Shown here: positions 1-8,826 of the stretch, piece by piece
How positions within the stretch are numbered: position 1 is the stretch's first letter
Layout: every line of letters begins with the position of its first letter
The notes under the pieces: generated by a model
The model's input: only the letters and a program-made list of their open reading frames with translations
What the model was told of the DNA's origin: nothing
Database searches by the model: none
Position numbers and translations under genes: made by a program
Assembly: GCF_030698175.1 (NCBI RefSeq)
Contig: NZ_JAUYNT010000015.1
Location: 62,001 to 126,000 of the forward strand
Length of the DNA stretch: 64,000 nucleotides
Direction of reading: 5' to 3'
DNA from: Pseudomonas sp.
Lineage (GTDB): Bacteria; Pseudomonadota; Gammaproteobacteria; Pseudomonadales; Pseudomonadaceae

Positions 1-1
1 A

Positions 2-172
2 TACCTCAACTGCGGCGACTGGGTCGAGTCCTGCACGGCCTTGATCGAGCACTTGGACGGCTCCATCGAACTCTATCGACTGGCCGACGATCAGGCCCGC
101 CTGGCCACGCTGGCCGCCACTAAGGTCGCTGAAGCTGCCGTACAGCCGGCTAACGCTGAGCCGGTGCTATGA
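2..172 (+). CDS. C-terminal end of a UDP-2,3-diacylglucosamine diphosphatase-like metallophosphoesterase (partial)
   Basis: Only the last 56 codons are in the window. The translation opens with YLNCGDWVESCTALIEH, which I recognise as the C-terminal region of the LpxH-like calcineurin-fold phosphatases (COG2908) of pseudomonads. These hydrolyse pyrophosphate-linked lipid A precursors or related substrates. The catalytic N-terminal half lies outside, so function cannot be tested here. The TGA stop overlaps the ATG of the next glycosyltransferase gene (ATGA), so the two are almost certainly translationally coupled. The tail after the conserved part is alanine-rich and variable. Confidence 0.6.
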   Translation, partial: YLNCGDWVESCTALIEHLDGSIELYRLADDQARLATLAATKVAEAAVQPANAEPVL

Positions 173-1215
173 GGGTACTGATCGTCACCGATGCCTGGAC
201 TCCACAAGTAAACGGTGTGGTCACCAGCCTGCAGGCGTTGCTCGCCGAGCTGCGCGGCCTTGGGCATCAGGTGAAGGTACTGTCGCCAGCGGATTTCCGC
301 GCGCTGCCTTGCCCGACGTACCCGGAGATTTCTTTGGTGTGGAATCTCTGGCGGGTGGGCCCGGCGATTCGCGACTTCGCCCCGGATATGGTGCACCTGG
401 CCACCGAAGGGCCGCTAGGCTGGACGGCCCGGTGGTGGTTGCGCAAGCGTCAACTGGCGTTTACTACGGCGATTCATACCCGTTTCCCCGAATATCTCAC
501 CAGTCGCTGGCCGTGGTTGCCGTTGTCGTGGGGCTATGCCTGGCTGCGGGCGTTCCATCGGCCGAGTCAGGCGGTGTTGGTCAGCACCGAACGGATGCGT
601 GCCGAGTTTGCCAGCTGGGGTTTTAGCCACTTGCAGCTGTGGCGCAAGGGCGTCGATAACCGACTGTTTTATCCGCAGCCGCTGCGCGAAGCGCCACCGC
701 AGCCGGTTTTTCTCTATGTCGGGCGCCTGGCTGCGGAGAAAAATATCGAGGCTTTTCTTGCCCTGCAACTGCCCGGCGTAAAGCGCCTGGTTGGCGACGG
801 CCCGCAGCGGCAGGCGTTGGCGGCGGCGTATCCGCAGGCGCAGTTTCTCGGCTACTTGCATGGCCAGGCGTTGGCGCAGGCCTACGGTGCGGCCAGTGTC
901 TTGGTCTTCCCCTCGCTGACCGACACCTATGGGCTGGTCATGCTCGAAGCGCTGGCCTGCGGCACCCCGGTGGCGGCGTTTCCGGTGGCCGGACCCTTGG
1001 ATGTGTTAGTGCCAGGCGTCACCGGCGTGTTGGCGGGCGATCTGCAAGCGGCCTGTTTAGAGGCGCTGCAGTTGAGCCGCGAGGGCTGCGCCGAGCACGC
1101 CCGGCAACACTCTTGGAGCGCCTCGGCGCAGGAGTTTTTGGCCCAGCAGTGTTTGCTTGATGGTGAGTCTTACGCGCAGGCGTGTACTGAGGGCGCGCTG
1201 CTGGCTGAGCGCTAA
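169..1215 (+). CDS. Glycosyltransferase family 4 (GT-B fold), mannosyltransferase-like
   Basis: 348 aa. The N-terminus MRVLIVTDAWTPQVNGVV is the usual start of GT4 enzymes of the PimB/SqdX/MgtA type, with the glycine-rich PQVNGVV acceptor loop. The C-terminal donor domain has LYVGRLAAEKNIEAFL and the E-x7-E-like segment FPSLTDTYGLVMLEALACG that contacts the nucleotide sugar. No signal peptide or membrane span is visible, so it is probably a cytoplasmic or peripheral membrane enzyme. It overlaps the preceding phosphatase gene by four bases, which suggests a joint role in glycolipid metabolism. That role is inferred from context only. Acceptor and donor cannot be read from the sequence. The gene converges with cyaB downstream. 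Confidence 0.8.
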   Translation: MRVLIVTDAWTPQVNGVVTSLQALLAELRGLGHQVKVLSPADFRALPCPTYPEISLVWNLWRVGPAIRDFAPDMVHLATEGPLGWTARWWLRKRQLAFTTAIHTRFPEYLTSRWPWLPLSWGYAWLRAFHRPSQAVLVSTERMRAEFASWGFSHLQLWRKGVDNRLFYPQPLREAPPQPVFLYVGRLAAEKNIEAFLALQLPGVKRLVGDGPQRQALAAAYPQAQFLGYLHGQALAQAYGAASVLVFPSLTDTYGLVMLEALACGTPVAAFPVAGPLDVLVPGVTGVLAGDLQAACLEALQLSREGCAEHARQHSWSASAQEFLAQQCLLDGESYAQACTEGALLAER

Positions 1216-1242
1216 AGGCTGCTAACCGCTGAGGGGTGCGGC

Positions 1243-2631
1243 TTAGACTATGACTTTGTCGCGCAGTTTTTCGGCGGCCAGGTTCAGCGCCAGAATCACC
1301 CGCTCCTTGTCGTAGTTCTGGATGCCGTTGGTGTCTAGGTACATGGAAAAACCCGGTAGCTCATGCTCCAGATAACTGGAGGTGGCGCCGAGGTCTCGGC
1401 GAAAATCCACCACTTGATAAATCTGTACCGGGCGGGTGAAGCCTTTGACGGTGATCTGCCCTTTGTCGCGGCACATGATCACGTCTTTAACCAGCGAGTA
1501 GGTCTCGTGGGAAATTAAAATCTCACCAGACTCTGCTGAGCTTTCCAGGCGGCTGGCCAGGTTCACTTCGCGACCGATGATGGTGTAGTCCATGCGCGTG
1601 TCGGCGCCGAAGTTGCCCACAGTGCAGTAGCCGGTATTCAAGCCCATGCGGATTTCCAGCGGTTTGGTGATGCCCTGGGCGCGCCACTGTTGACGCAGTA
1701 CCTTCATGTGTTTGCGCATGGTAATGGCCATCGACACCGCGGCCACCGCATCTTTTTTCGCCCCTTGGGAGGTCGGATCACCGAAGAACACCATCACGCA
1801 ATCGCCGACGAACTTGTCGATGGTGCCGCCGTACTTGAGCACCAGCTTGGACATCTCATTGAGGTAGGTGTTGAGCAGGTCGGTGAGTGCCTCGGCTTCC
1901 AGCTCTTCGGCCAGCTCGGTGAAGCCTTTGATGTCGGAGAAAAATACCGTGAGTTTCTTGCGCTGGGTCTCCAGGCGCACACTTTTTTTGCCGCTGAAAA
2001 TTAACTCCCAGACCTGTGGCGACAGGTATTTGGCCAGGTTGCGCGCCAGTCGTGCAGCTTTCTCCTGCTCGAGTTTGATCTCACGGCGCGCCACCGCCAA
2101 ATTGATGCCCTGCTCATGCACGAAGTAGGCGGTGATGCAGATGTACAGGGCGCAAAACAGCACGCTGACCACCGACAAGGCTACTGGGCTGTTGCCTTTG
2201 AAGTGAAAGTCGATCAGCGCACTGGTCAGCACCGCGCCGCTGACCGCCACCAGCAAGCCCAGGGCCAGCGGCCTAAGCCCGCCATTGATAAGCGCACTGA
2301 AGCTTAGAATCAGCAGGATCATCAGGCTCGGCACTACCGCAAAGCCCATCAGAGCGGTGAAGGCACCGGTATGCAAGGCATCGATAAACAGCAGCGCTAG
2401 AAAGGTTTGCTGGGTGTGGCTGTGTTTGAAGCGGGTGCTGATCTGGTGCGCCAGGTGCGGGTAGAGCAGCGCGTAAGGGATGATCCAGAGGGTGTCATTG
2501 GCAAAATACTGGCCGTAATAACCCGCCGCGATGCTTGCAGCGGCGGCAATATAAGCCAGCGCGCGTGAGTAGTATTCGCGCACCGGTGGCGTCGGCAGGT
2601 TATTGCGGCGTTCGGGCTGGGCAACTTTCAT
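1243..2631 (-). CDS. cyaB: Membrane-anchored class III adenylate cyclase (CyaB type, MASE2 sensor)
   Basis: 462 aa, the length expected for pseudomonad CyaB. Residues about 15-175 are hydrophobic with several membrane spans and match the MASE2 sensory domain. The cytoplasmic class III cyclase domain spans about 200-410. It contains FFSDIKGFTELAEEL (first metal-binding Asp near residue 232), KFVGDCVMVFFGD (second Asp near 275) and GREVNLASRLE. CyaB is the main cAMP source for the Vfr regulon in P. aeruginosa; transfer of that role here is inference. Its position next to an Mpo1-like gene, an AraC-type regulator and trkH matches the P. aeruginosa neighbourhood and supports the symbol. It could in principle make cGMP, but the family makes cAMP. 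Confidence 0.87.
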   Translation of the reverse strand: MKVAQPERRNNLPTPPVREYYSRALAYIAAAASIAAGYYGQYFANDTLWIIPYALLYPHLAHQISTRFKHSHTQQTFLALLFIDALHTGAFTALMGFAVVPSLMILLILSFSALINGGLRPLALGLLVAVSGAVLTSALIDFHFKGNSPVALSVVSVLFCALYICITAYFVHEQGINLAVARREIKLEQEKAARLARNLAKYLSPQVWELIFSGKKSVRLETQRKKLTVFFSDIKGFTELAEELEAEALTDLLNTYLNEMSKLVLKYGGTIDKFVGDCVMVFFGDPTSQGAKKDAVAAVSMAITMRKHMKVLRQQWRAQGITKPLEIRMGLNTGYCTVGNFGADTRMDYTIIGREVNLASRLESSAESGEILISHETYSLVKDVIMCRDKGQITVKGFTRPVQIYQVVDFRRDLGATSSYLEHELPGFSMYLDTNGIQNYDKERVILALNLAAEKLRDKVIV

Positions 2632-2704
2632 GATGGATCAGCGCTACCTGCAGTTAGATGTCACCTCTTCTGGGCGACGGGGTGATCTGCTAGGAGTCTG
2701 ACCA

Positions 2705-2726
2705 GCCCCCTAGGCTTTCTGGGGGC
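2705..2726. terminator. Possible hairpin between the Mpo1-like gene and cyaB
   Basis: A GCCCCC arm (2705-2710) and GGGGGC arm (2721-2726) enclose a 10-base loop. No long T-run follows on either strand, so termination is only a suggestion. The rest of the 180-base gap (2632-2811) shows nothing else I can name. Confidence 0.3.
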
Positions 2727-2811
2727 AGATAATACGCATCTAAAGGCCTGCCAGCCAAGCCGGGCCGCTAAATGGCGGGCGGCAACCGCTGCGCGGCCTT
2801 GGTGCGTTGAT

Positions 2812-3129
2812 TTAAAAGCGAATTCGCCCGGTGAAGGCATCTTTAAGCATGACCCAATCGCCCAGCAGGCTATATAACGGGTACTTAAAAGTGGCGGGTT
2901 TGTTTTTTTCAAAAACAAAATGACCCACCCAGGCAAAACCATAACCGGCGACGGGCACTAACCACAGCAGGCTCCATTGCTGCTGGCTGATGGCATAGCC
3001 GAGAATGCCCAATACCAACAGACTGCCGACGTAATGCAGGCGTCGGCAAATGTCATTGCTGTGCTCTTGCAGGTAGTAGGGATAGAACTCGGCAAAGCTG
3101 CTAAAGCGTTCGCTGCTATCGTGGGCCAT
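2812..3129 (-). CDS. Mpo1-like (DUF962) membrane protein
   Basis: 105 aa. The motifs FAEFYPYYLQEHSN, RRLHYVGSLLV and AWVGHFVFEKNKPAT are the signature of the DUF962/Mpo1 family, with the conserved histidines of a probable iron site. Yeast Mpo1 is an Fe(II) dioxygenase acting on 2-hydroxy fatty acids. Bacterial members are short and uncharacterised, so the reaction is not assigned here. Two hydrophobic stretches (about 34-50 and 54-72) suggest an inner-membrane location. The gene is divergent from the AraC-type regulator upstream and runs in the same direction as cyaB after a 180-base gap. Confidence 0.78.
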   Translation of the reverse strand: MAHDSSERFSSFAEFYPYYLQEHSNDICRRLHYVGSLLVLGILGYAISQQQWSLLWLVPVAGYGFAWVGHFVFEKNKPATFKYPLYSLLGDWVMLKDAFTGRIRF

Positions 3130-3269
3130 GGTAAAACTCCGGTAATTATTGTCCTTGCAGTGTAGGTTGGCTGGCCTGTTCGGTCAGTGACATTGAGTGC
3201 CAGTTTAGTATCCTTGCATCGCCAATTTAACGCGCGTTGATCATCATTTACTCCGAGAGAAGAGGCTGC

Positions 3270-4271
3270 ATGAGCGAACGTACCACCTCCTCGAGCTGGG
3301 CTTTGGGGATAGTCCAGGCATTGGAAATGGGCGGTGTCGATTGCCGCAGTGTGTTTGCTGCGCTGGGTCTGGATTACGCCGCCTTGGACGATGCCGACGC
3401 GCGCTTTAGCCAGGACAACATGACCCGCTTGTGGCGGCGGGCGGTCGAGTTGAGCGGCAATCCGGCGATTGGTTTGAACATGGCCAAGGTGGTGCGGCCG
3501 GCGTCTTTTCATGTGGTCGGCTACGCCTTGATGTCCAGTCGCACGCTGAAAGAGGGCTTTACCCGCCTGGTGCGTTATCAGCGGATTATTGCTGAAGGCG
3601 CGGATTTGAGTTTTCGCCCGCTGGGGCAAGGCTACGGCCTGATTCTGAGCATTCATGGTGACCGCTTGCCACCGGCGCGGCAGAGTGCCGAGGCCTCGTT
3701 GGCCTATGGCCTGGCCTTTTGTCGGTGGATTACGGGCAAGCCAATCAGTCCGCTGCAAATTTGTTTTCAGGGTGATCCGCCGACCGACCTGGAGCCCTAT
3801 CGGCAGGTGTTTCAGGCGCCGTTGCAGTTCAACGCTGAGCATTACGCGCTGCTGTTTGCTCAGGCCGATCTGGACATTCCCTTGCAGACCGCCAACGCGG
3901 CCTTGGCGCAGTTGCATGATCGCTTTGCCGGCGAGTATCTGGCGCGCTTTTCCGATAGTCGTGTGACCCATCAGGCGCGTCAGGTGCTGTGTCGTTTGCT
4001 GCCTCAGGGCGAGCCTAAACGCGAGAGCGTGGCGCAGGCCTTGTGCCTGTCGCAGCGCACCTTGCAACGGCGTTTGCAGGAGGAGGGCAGCAGCTTTCAG
4101 CAGTTGCTTGACGACACGCGCCGCGAGCTGGTGGAGCAATACCTGGCGCAGCCGAATCTGACCCTGCTGGAAACCGCGTACTTGCTCGGCTTTGCCGACC
4201 CGAGCAATTTCTTTCGGGCGTTCCGCCGCTGGTTTGGCTGCACGCCCGGCGAATACCGCGCGCAGCTCTAA
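3270..4271 (+). CDS. AraC-family transcriptional regulator
   Basis: 333 aa from an ATG preceded by AGAAGAGG. An in-frame TTG 33 bases earlier is a weaker start. Residues about 20-210 match the arabinose-binding-like N-terminal domain seen in OruR/ArgR-type AraC regulators. The last 100 residues hold two helix-turn-helix units, including LCLSQRTLQRRLQEEGSS and the highly conserved LGFADPSNFFRAFRRWFG followed by TPGEYR. The inducer is unknown. It sits divergent from the Mpo1-like gene, with cyaB beyond, an order shared with P. aeruginosa. A direct regulatory link with those neighbours is possible but not shown. Confidence 0.88.
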   Translation: MSERTTSSSWALGIVQALEMGGVDCRSVFAALGLDYAALDDADARFSQDNMTRLWRRAVELSGNPAIGLNMAKVVRPASFHVVGYALMSSRTLKEGFTRLVRYQRIIAEGADLSFRPLGQGYGLILSIHGDRLPPARQSAEASLAYGLAFCRWITGKPISPLQICFQGDPPTDLEPYRQVFQAPLQFNAEHYALLFAQADLDIPLQTANAALAQLHDRFAGEYLARFSDSRVTHQARQVLCRLLPQGEPKRESVAQALCLSQRTLQRRLQEEGSSFQQLLDDTRRELVEQYLAQPNLTLLETAYLLGFADPSNFFRAFRRWFGCTPGEYRAQL

Positions 4272-4316
4272 ACGCTTGTGCCGCATGGCCAAGAGCAGCA
4301 GATATTGAACAGGTTC

Positions 4317-5771
4317 TCAGTGCTTCCAGAAGGCTTTGGTAAAGAGCACCAGCACCGTCAGGATTTCCAGCCGGCCGAGCAGCATGCCGATGGTCAGTAA
4401 CCATTTGGCCGCATCCGGCAGGGTCGAGAAATTGCCCGCCGGGCCGATGATCGGACCCAGGCCGGGGCCGACGTTACACACCGCGGTGGCGGCGCCGGTC
4501 AGCGCGGTGACCCAGTCCAGACCAATCAACGTCAGCCCCAGGGCGATCACGCCGATGGTGACGGTGAAGAAGAACGAGAAGGTAATCAGCGAACGGACGA
4601 TGTCCTCGTCCAGATTGTGCTTGTTGTATTGCTGCTTGATCACCGCGCGCGGGTGCACCAGTTGCTGCAGGTTGGCCTTGAGCAGCACATAGGCGACCTG
4701 AAAGCGGAAGATCTTCAAGCCACCGGCGGTGGAGCCGGAGCAGCCGCCGACGAAGGTCAGGTAGAAGAACAGCAAGACCGCAAAGCTGCCCCACAGGGTG
4801 TAGTCGCCCAAGGCGACGCCGGTGGTGGTGACCACCGAGGTGACGTTGACCGCGACTATGCGAAATGCATCCAGCCAACTGTTGTCCGAGTTGGCCCACA
4901 GCCAGGTGCCGAACACCAGCCAGGTCAGCAGCAAAAAACCGACAAAGCCGCGCACCTGATGATCACGCAGCAGTGCCTTGCGGTTGCCGCGAATCGAGGC
5001 GACATACAGTGTGAAGGGCAGGCTGCCGAGGATCATAAACAGCACGGCCACCCAATGCACCGCGGGTTGTTGCCAGTTGGCCATGGAGTTGTCGGAGGTG
5101 GAGAAACCGCCGGTGGAAATCATCGACATGGAATGATTGATCGCCTCGAAGCGCGTCATACCCGCGGCCCAAAAAGCCAGAAAGCCGAGCAGGGTCAGCA
5201 GGCTGTAAATGCCGAGGATGTACTTGGCGGCCATGTGTGAGCGCGGCATGACTTTCTCGCCCCAATCGGAGGATTCGCTCTGGAACAGGCGCATGCCCCC
5301 GACGCGCAGCAGCGGCAGGATCGCCACGGCCATGCCGATAAAGCCAATGCCGCCCAGCCAGTGCAGCATCGACCGCCAAATCAGCAAGCCCGGCGAGGCC
5401 TGATCGAGCCCGGTCAGTACGGTGGAGCCGGTGGTGGTAATTCCGGACATGGTCTCGAAGAAGGAATCCGTGTAGCTGATGTGCTGAATGATCACCATCG
5501 GCAGCGCGGCGAAACAGCACACCACCACCCAACTGGCGGTGGTCAGAAAATACATATCGCGCGGGCGCAGATGTACATGTGCGGGCCGCCCGGGAATGAC
5601 CAAGGCCAGGCCGGTTACCACGGTGATCAGGCTCGACCAGCCAAAGGCGCTGAGGTCGTCGCGGCGTTCAAAAATCACCAGGGTCAGCATCGGGATCAGC
5701 ATGCTGATCGCCAGCGTGATCAGAAAGATGCCGAGGATGAAACCAATGATGCGCAGGGTCGACAAGGCCAT
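4317..5771 (-). CDS. trkH: Trk-type potassium uptake protein TrkH
   Basis: 484 aa, the normal TrkH length. It is strongly hydrophobic throughout, with four pore-loop repeats recognisable as SGITTTGSTVLTGLD, MSMISTGGFSTSDNSM, VTSVVTTTGVALGDY and AVCNVGPGLGPIIGP. These form the K+ selectivity filter in the inner membrane. TrkH works with the NAD-binding TrkA subunit, which is not encoded in this window, so regulation by TrkA is expected from a gene elsewhere. The gene converges with the AraC-type regulator gene; the intergenic gap is only about 45 bases. Confidence 0.93.
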   Translation of the reverse strand: MALSTLRIIGFILGIFLITLAISMLIPMLTLVIFERRDDLSAFGWSSLITVVTGLALVIPGRPAHVHLRPRDMYFLTTASWVVVCCFAALPMVIIQHISYTDSFFETMSGITTTGSTVLTGLDQASPGLLIWRSMLHWLGGIGFIGMAVAILPLLRVGGMRLFQSESSDWGEKVMPRSHMAAKYILGIYSLLTLLGFLAFWAAGMTRFEAINHSMSMISTGGFSTSDNSMANWQQPAVHWVAVLFMILGSLPFTLYVASIRGNRKALLRDHQVRGFVGFLLLTWLVFGTWLWANSDNSWLDAFRIVAVNVTSVVTTTGVALGDYTLWGSFAVLLFFYLTFVGGCSGSTAGGLKIFRFQVAYVLLKANLQQLVHPRAVIKQQYNKHNLDEDIVRSLITFSFFFTVTIGVIALGLTLIGLDWVTALTGAATAVCNVGPGLGPIIGPAGNFSTLPDAAKWLLTIGMLLGRLEILTVLVLFTKAFWKH

Positions 5772-5824
5772 GACGTCGGCTCGAGCTCGGGTAAGGACGG
5801 GCGGCCATTCTACTGTTCATAGAT

Positions 5825-5861
5825 AGGGAGTGGGGAGTGCGGAATGGGGAATGGGCAGTGG
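5825..5861. repeat. Degenerate G-rich heptamer repeat, about five copies
   Basis: Five successive seven-base units from 5825: AGGGAGT, GGGGAGT, GCGGAAT, GGGGAAT, GGGCAGT, then GG. It lies between trkH and the nitroreductase gene. The unit is a relative of the cleaner (A/G)GGAA(A/G)T array between scpA and scpB. Confidence 0.75.
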
Positions 5862-5922
5862 ATTACTGCGAATGGCCAAGCCTGATCGGCTAGAATCTGT
5901 TTCTTTATTTTGGAGGTGCCCG

Positions 5923-6483
5923 ATGGAGGCGCTCGACGCTCTGCTTAACCGGGTTTCTGTGCCGCGCTTGACCGAGCCGGCACCGGATGCTGCGCAACGT
6001 GAATTACTGTTTCGCGCGGCCTTGCGCGCCCCCGATCATGGCCAGTTACGGCCTTGGCGCTTTATTACCGTGGAGGGCGCCGCTCGCGAGCAGTTGGGTG
6101 AATTGCTGGTGGCCGCGTTGCTGGCCAGCCAACCGCAGGCCGGTGCCGAAGCGCTGGCCAAGGCACGCGCCATGCCCTTGCGTGCGCCGCTGTTGGTGTT
6201 GGTGATCGCCCGCCTGCACACCCACTTCAAGGTCCCGGCGCAGGAGCAATTGCTCGCCGCCGGTTGCGCCGCCCACGGCATACTTCTGGCCGCCCATGCC
6301 ATTGGGGTCGGTGCGGTGTGGCGTACCGGTGAGTTGGCCTATAGCCCGCAGGTCGCTGCCGGGCTGGGTTTGCAGGCGGATGAACAACTGATTGCCATGC
6401 TCTATTTGGGCACGCCCCAGGCAGAGTTACGCACGCCGGCGCGGCTCGACCCGCAAGACTTTGTTAGCGCTTGGCAGGGGTGA
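5923..6483 (+). CDS. Nitroreductase-family protein (YdjA-like)
   Basis: 186 aa from the ATG that follows GGAGGTGCCCG, a strong ribosome-binding site. The open frame runs 31 codons further upstream, but that part is built from the G-rich repeat and is unlikely to be translated. The segment RAALRAPDHGQLRPWRFI is typical of small FMN-dependent YdjA-type nitroreductases, as are HGILLAAHAIGVGAVWRTG and the C-terminal LYLGTPQ. YdjA-type enzymes are dimeric NAD(P)H oxidoreductases with unclear physiological substrates. The gene stands alone, convergent with the sensor kinase downstream. Confidence 0.87.
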   Translation: MEALDALLNRVSVPRLTEPAPDAAQRELLFRAALRAPDHGQLRPWRFITVEGAAREQLGELLVAALLASQPQAGAEALAKARAMPLRAPLLVLVIARLHTHFKVPAQEQLLAAGCAAHGILLAAHAIGVGAVWRTGELAYSPQVAAGLGLQADEQLIAMLYLGTPQAELRTPARLDPQDFVSAWQG

Positions 6484-6492
6484 GCTTCAGTG

Positions 6493-7824
6493 TTAGTTGG
6501 CCTGCGTGGGTTGTAGCGGCAACTCCAGGCAGGCAATAAAGCCGCCGTCGGGCGCATTACTGAAGCTCAGTGCGCCGCCGTGGCGTTCGGCTGCGCGCCG
6601 GGCAATGGCCAGGCCCAGTCCGTGACCGCTGCTGCTTTGTCCTGGCGCGCGAAAAAACGCTTGGCCAAGCTTGGGCAGCAACTCGGCGCTGACGCCGGGG
6701 CCATGGTCACGCACACACAGTTGCAGGCGTGCGCCATGCAGGCTGGCGCTCAGCTCAATAGCTTGCCCGCTTGGGTTAAAACGCAGGGCATTACGCAGTA
6801 AATTATCCAGCGCTCGTTCGAGTATTTCTGCCCAGCCGTACAGTTTGATGCCGCTCTGCAGATGTATCCGCACCTGTTGCTGGGGGGCGCTGAGCTGGGC
6901 ATCGTCCTGCAGCTTGCTCAGTAATCCGGCCAAGTCGATTGGCTCGGCGGGGCCGGGATCGGCATCCAGGCGCGCCAGGGCCAGGATTTCGCTGATGAGC
7001 GCCTCCAGACGGTCGCATTCAAGGTTCAGGCGCGGCCAGAGTTGCTCGCGCTCTTCGGGTCCTGCGCGCTCAGCCAGAGCCAGGGCAATGCGCAGGCGGG
7101 CCAGCGGTGAGCGCAGTTCGTGGGAGACATCACGCAGTAGCTGGCGCTGGCTGCTGATCAGGCTCTGCAGGCGCGCGCCCATGCGATTGAAATCTTGCGC
7201 CAGTACGCCGAACTCATCCCGGCGATTGGCCAGCTGCATCAGGCTGGTTTGCTGATAGCTGGTTTGCCCCAGGTCATGCACGGCGCTACGCAGGCGTTGC
7301 AACGGGCGGGTGAAGGACTGGGTCAATAGCAGGCTGAACAGGCTCAGCACTATCAGGGCGATGCCTAGGGCGCTGAGTGGCCAGAACAGGCTGTCACGGT
7401 GCCAAGTGCCCAGCTGGCGGTGCGCAATGCGATAAATCAGCAGGTAATTGGTGCCCGTGGCCGGGCTGTGGTACTCCTCGGTCAGGCGCCGCCAGGGCAG
7501 GTGCCGCTGATCGCCCTGGCGCGCCTCGAAGGCGGCGGCGCGGCGCGAGAAGGTGCCGTTGACCAAGGCCTGACCGTCGTCGTCGAGTACTTGCACGTCA
7601 ATCTGGAACTGTTGCTTGCGCTGCTCTAGATAGGCCTGTGCGGCACCTTTGCCACGCTGCTCATAGAGTTGTGCCCAGTGCTCGGCCAGGCCATCGAGTG
7701 CCGGATGCTGGTTGAGAATCCAGGCGTCCTGATTCAGCGCGCGCCCGAGTAGCAGGGACAGGCCGGCAACCAGGGCGAAGGCCAGCCAGAAACTGGCAAA
7801 GATGCGCCAGAACAATGAACGCAC
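6493..7824 (-). CDS. cpxA: CpxA-like sensor histidine kinase
   Basis: 443 aa. It has an N-terminal membrane span (about 8-28), a periplasmic sensor region, a second span near 160-180, HAMP, then a HisKA helix DVSHELRSPLARLRIAL with the phospho-His near residue 235. The HATPase region contains NLLRNALRF, RDHGPGVS and GHGLGLAIARR. It ends the minus-strand series cpxR, spy-like, spy-like, cpxA. In P. aeruginosa the matching locus (PA3204-PA3206) encodes CpxR, one Spy-like protein and the sensor. CpxA normally responds to envelope stress and controls CpxR by phosphorylation and dephosphorylation. The symbol rests on synteny and architecture. Confidence 0.85.
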   Translation of the reverse strand: MRSLFWRIFASFWLAFALVAGLSLLLGRALNQDAWILNQHPALDGLAEHWAQLYEQRGKGAAQAYLEQRKQQFQIDVQVLDDDGQALVNGTFSRRAAAFEARQGDQRHLPWRRLTEEYHSPATGTNYLLIYRIAHRQLGTWHRDSLFWPLSALGIALIVLSLFSLLLTQSFTRPLQRLRSAVHDLGQTSYQQTSLMQLANRRDEFGVLAQDFNRMGARLQSLISSQRQLLRDVSHELRSPLARLRIALALAERAGPEEREQLWPRLNLECDRLEALISEILALARLDADPGPAEPIDLAGLLSKLQDDAQLSAPQQQVRIHLQSGIKLYGWAEILERALDNLLRNALRFNPSGQAIELSASLHGARLQLCVRDHGPGVSAELLPKLGQAFFRAPGQSSSGHGLGLAIARRAAERHGGALSFSNAPDGGFIACLELPLQPTQAN

Positions 7825-7894
7825 ACGGACTCCTCAATCGACAAAGCGCCCTGCGCTGGTGACTGCCGCAGGGCGGGGTTTACGGTGGGTGTTA

Positions 7895-8218
7895 TTACTC
7901 GGTTTGCTGGCGCGTCTTTAGCGCATCGTCATAGATCTTCTGTTGCTCGGGTGTGAGCAGGGCACGGATGGCTTGGTCGTTCTTGGTTTTGGCCGCCGTC
8001 AGCTCGTCGCTCATGGCTTTTCTATCAACCGGCCGTTTTGCCAGATAACGTTGGGTGATCTCTTTGCGGCCTGCTTGCCGCTCGCGCAGCAGTTTGTTGA
8101 CGTCTTGGCGCTGCTCGCTGCTCAGATTCAGCTGTTTGGGTAACGACTCATCAGCAGCGGCCAGGGCCACGGCCGGCAGGCTGGCGGCGAACAGTAGGGC
8201 GATCAGGGTCTTGCGCAT
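7895..8218 (-). CDS. Spy/CpxP-like periplasmic LTXXQ protein, copy 1
   Basis: 107 aa with a clean signal peptide (MRKTLIALLFAASLPAVALA, cleavage after ALA). The mature helical part has LNLSSEQRQDVNKLLRER and ALLTPEQQKIYDDAL, two LTxxQ-type segments typical of Spy and CpxP periplasmic chaperones. CpxP-type proteins bind the sensor and damp signalling until misfolded proteins titrate them away. It is a clear paralogue of the next gene (8372-8743), sharing nearly the whole signal peptide and the segment KNDQAIRALL. It lies 70 bases upstream of cpxA in the same direction. Confidence 0.85.
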   Translation of the reverse strand: MRKTLIALLFAASLPAVALAAADESLPKQLNLSSEQRQDVNKLLRERQAGRKEITQRYLAKRPVDRKAMSDELTAAKTKNDQAIRALLTPEQQKIYDDALKTRQQTE

Positions 8219-8371
8219 GCAGGGGATTCTCGTCTTGATTTAGAGGGTAGGGGCGCCAGAGCAGCCGGGGTAAAATTCAAGCAGCGGCGAACAGGTTGGA
8301 GTGGTAACCACGACTGCGTCCAAGGCTCAGGCATGGATGGCTGGGCGCAGTTGCGACTGTTCTAGCCTGAC

Positions 8372-8743
8372 TCATTCGGCCTTGACGGCGCGGCGTTGTT
8401 CCAGCTGCTTTAGCGCATCGTCATAGGCCTTCTGTTGCTCAGGGTTGAGCAACGCCCGTATGGCTTGGTCGTTTTTGGCCTTGGCTGCCGCCAGTTGCTC
8501 CTGCATGGCTTTTTGTTCGGCGGCCGGCAGCTTATCGAGAAAACTCTGGGTGATGCTGTGGCGCGCTTGCATCTGTTCGCGCATCAGCTTGCCGACTGCC
8601 ATGCGTTGTTGCTGGTCGAGGTTCAACTGTTTAAATAGATGCTGGCCGCGCTCAGCATGCTGGCGCTGGCCATCTTCGGGCATGGCATGGGCAAGCGCCG
8701 GTAGGCTGGCGGCGAACAACAGGGCGATTAGGGACTTGCGCAT
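8372..8743 (-). CDS. Spy/CpxP-like periplasmic LTXXQ protein, copy 2
   Basis: 123 aa, signal peptide ending ALAHA, then a charged helical domain with LNLDQQQRMAVGKLMREQ and ALLNPEQQKAYDDALKQ. It is slightly longer than copy 1, with an added DGQRQHAERGQHLF segment after the signal peptide. It is probably the first gene after the cpxR-spy gap, and that gap carries two spaced GTAAA sequences that could be a CpxR operator. The duplication is unusual because a single copy is found in the P. aeruginosa locus, from what I know of it. The two copies may have divided sensor-binding and chaperone roles; this is inference. Confidence 0.85.
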   Translation of the reverse strand: MRKSLIALLFAASLPALAHAMPEDGQRQHAERGQHLFKQLNLDQQQRMAVGKLMREQMQARHSITQSFLDKLPAAEQKAMQEQLAAAKAKNDQAIRALLNPEQQKAYDDALKQLEQRRAVKAE

Positions 8744-8826
8744 TTTGGGTGTCCTTAATTGATTGCCGGCGATTTACCGGATGAACCCAGTTTAGGTCGC
8801 TCAAGGTCAGGTGCGGTCAGGCTAAG

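Noticed and set aside
2958..4292. 444-codon open frame on the minus strand
   Set aside because: It covers the AraC-type regulator on the other strand and has basic, Gln-rich composition without domains.
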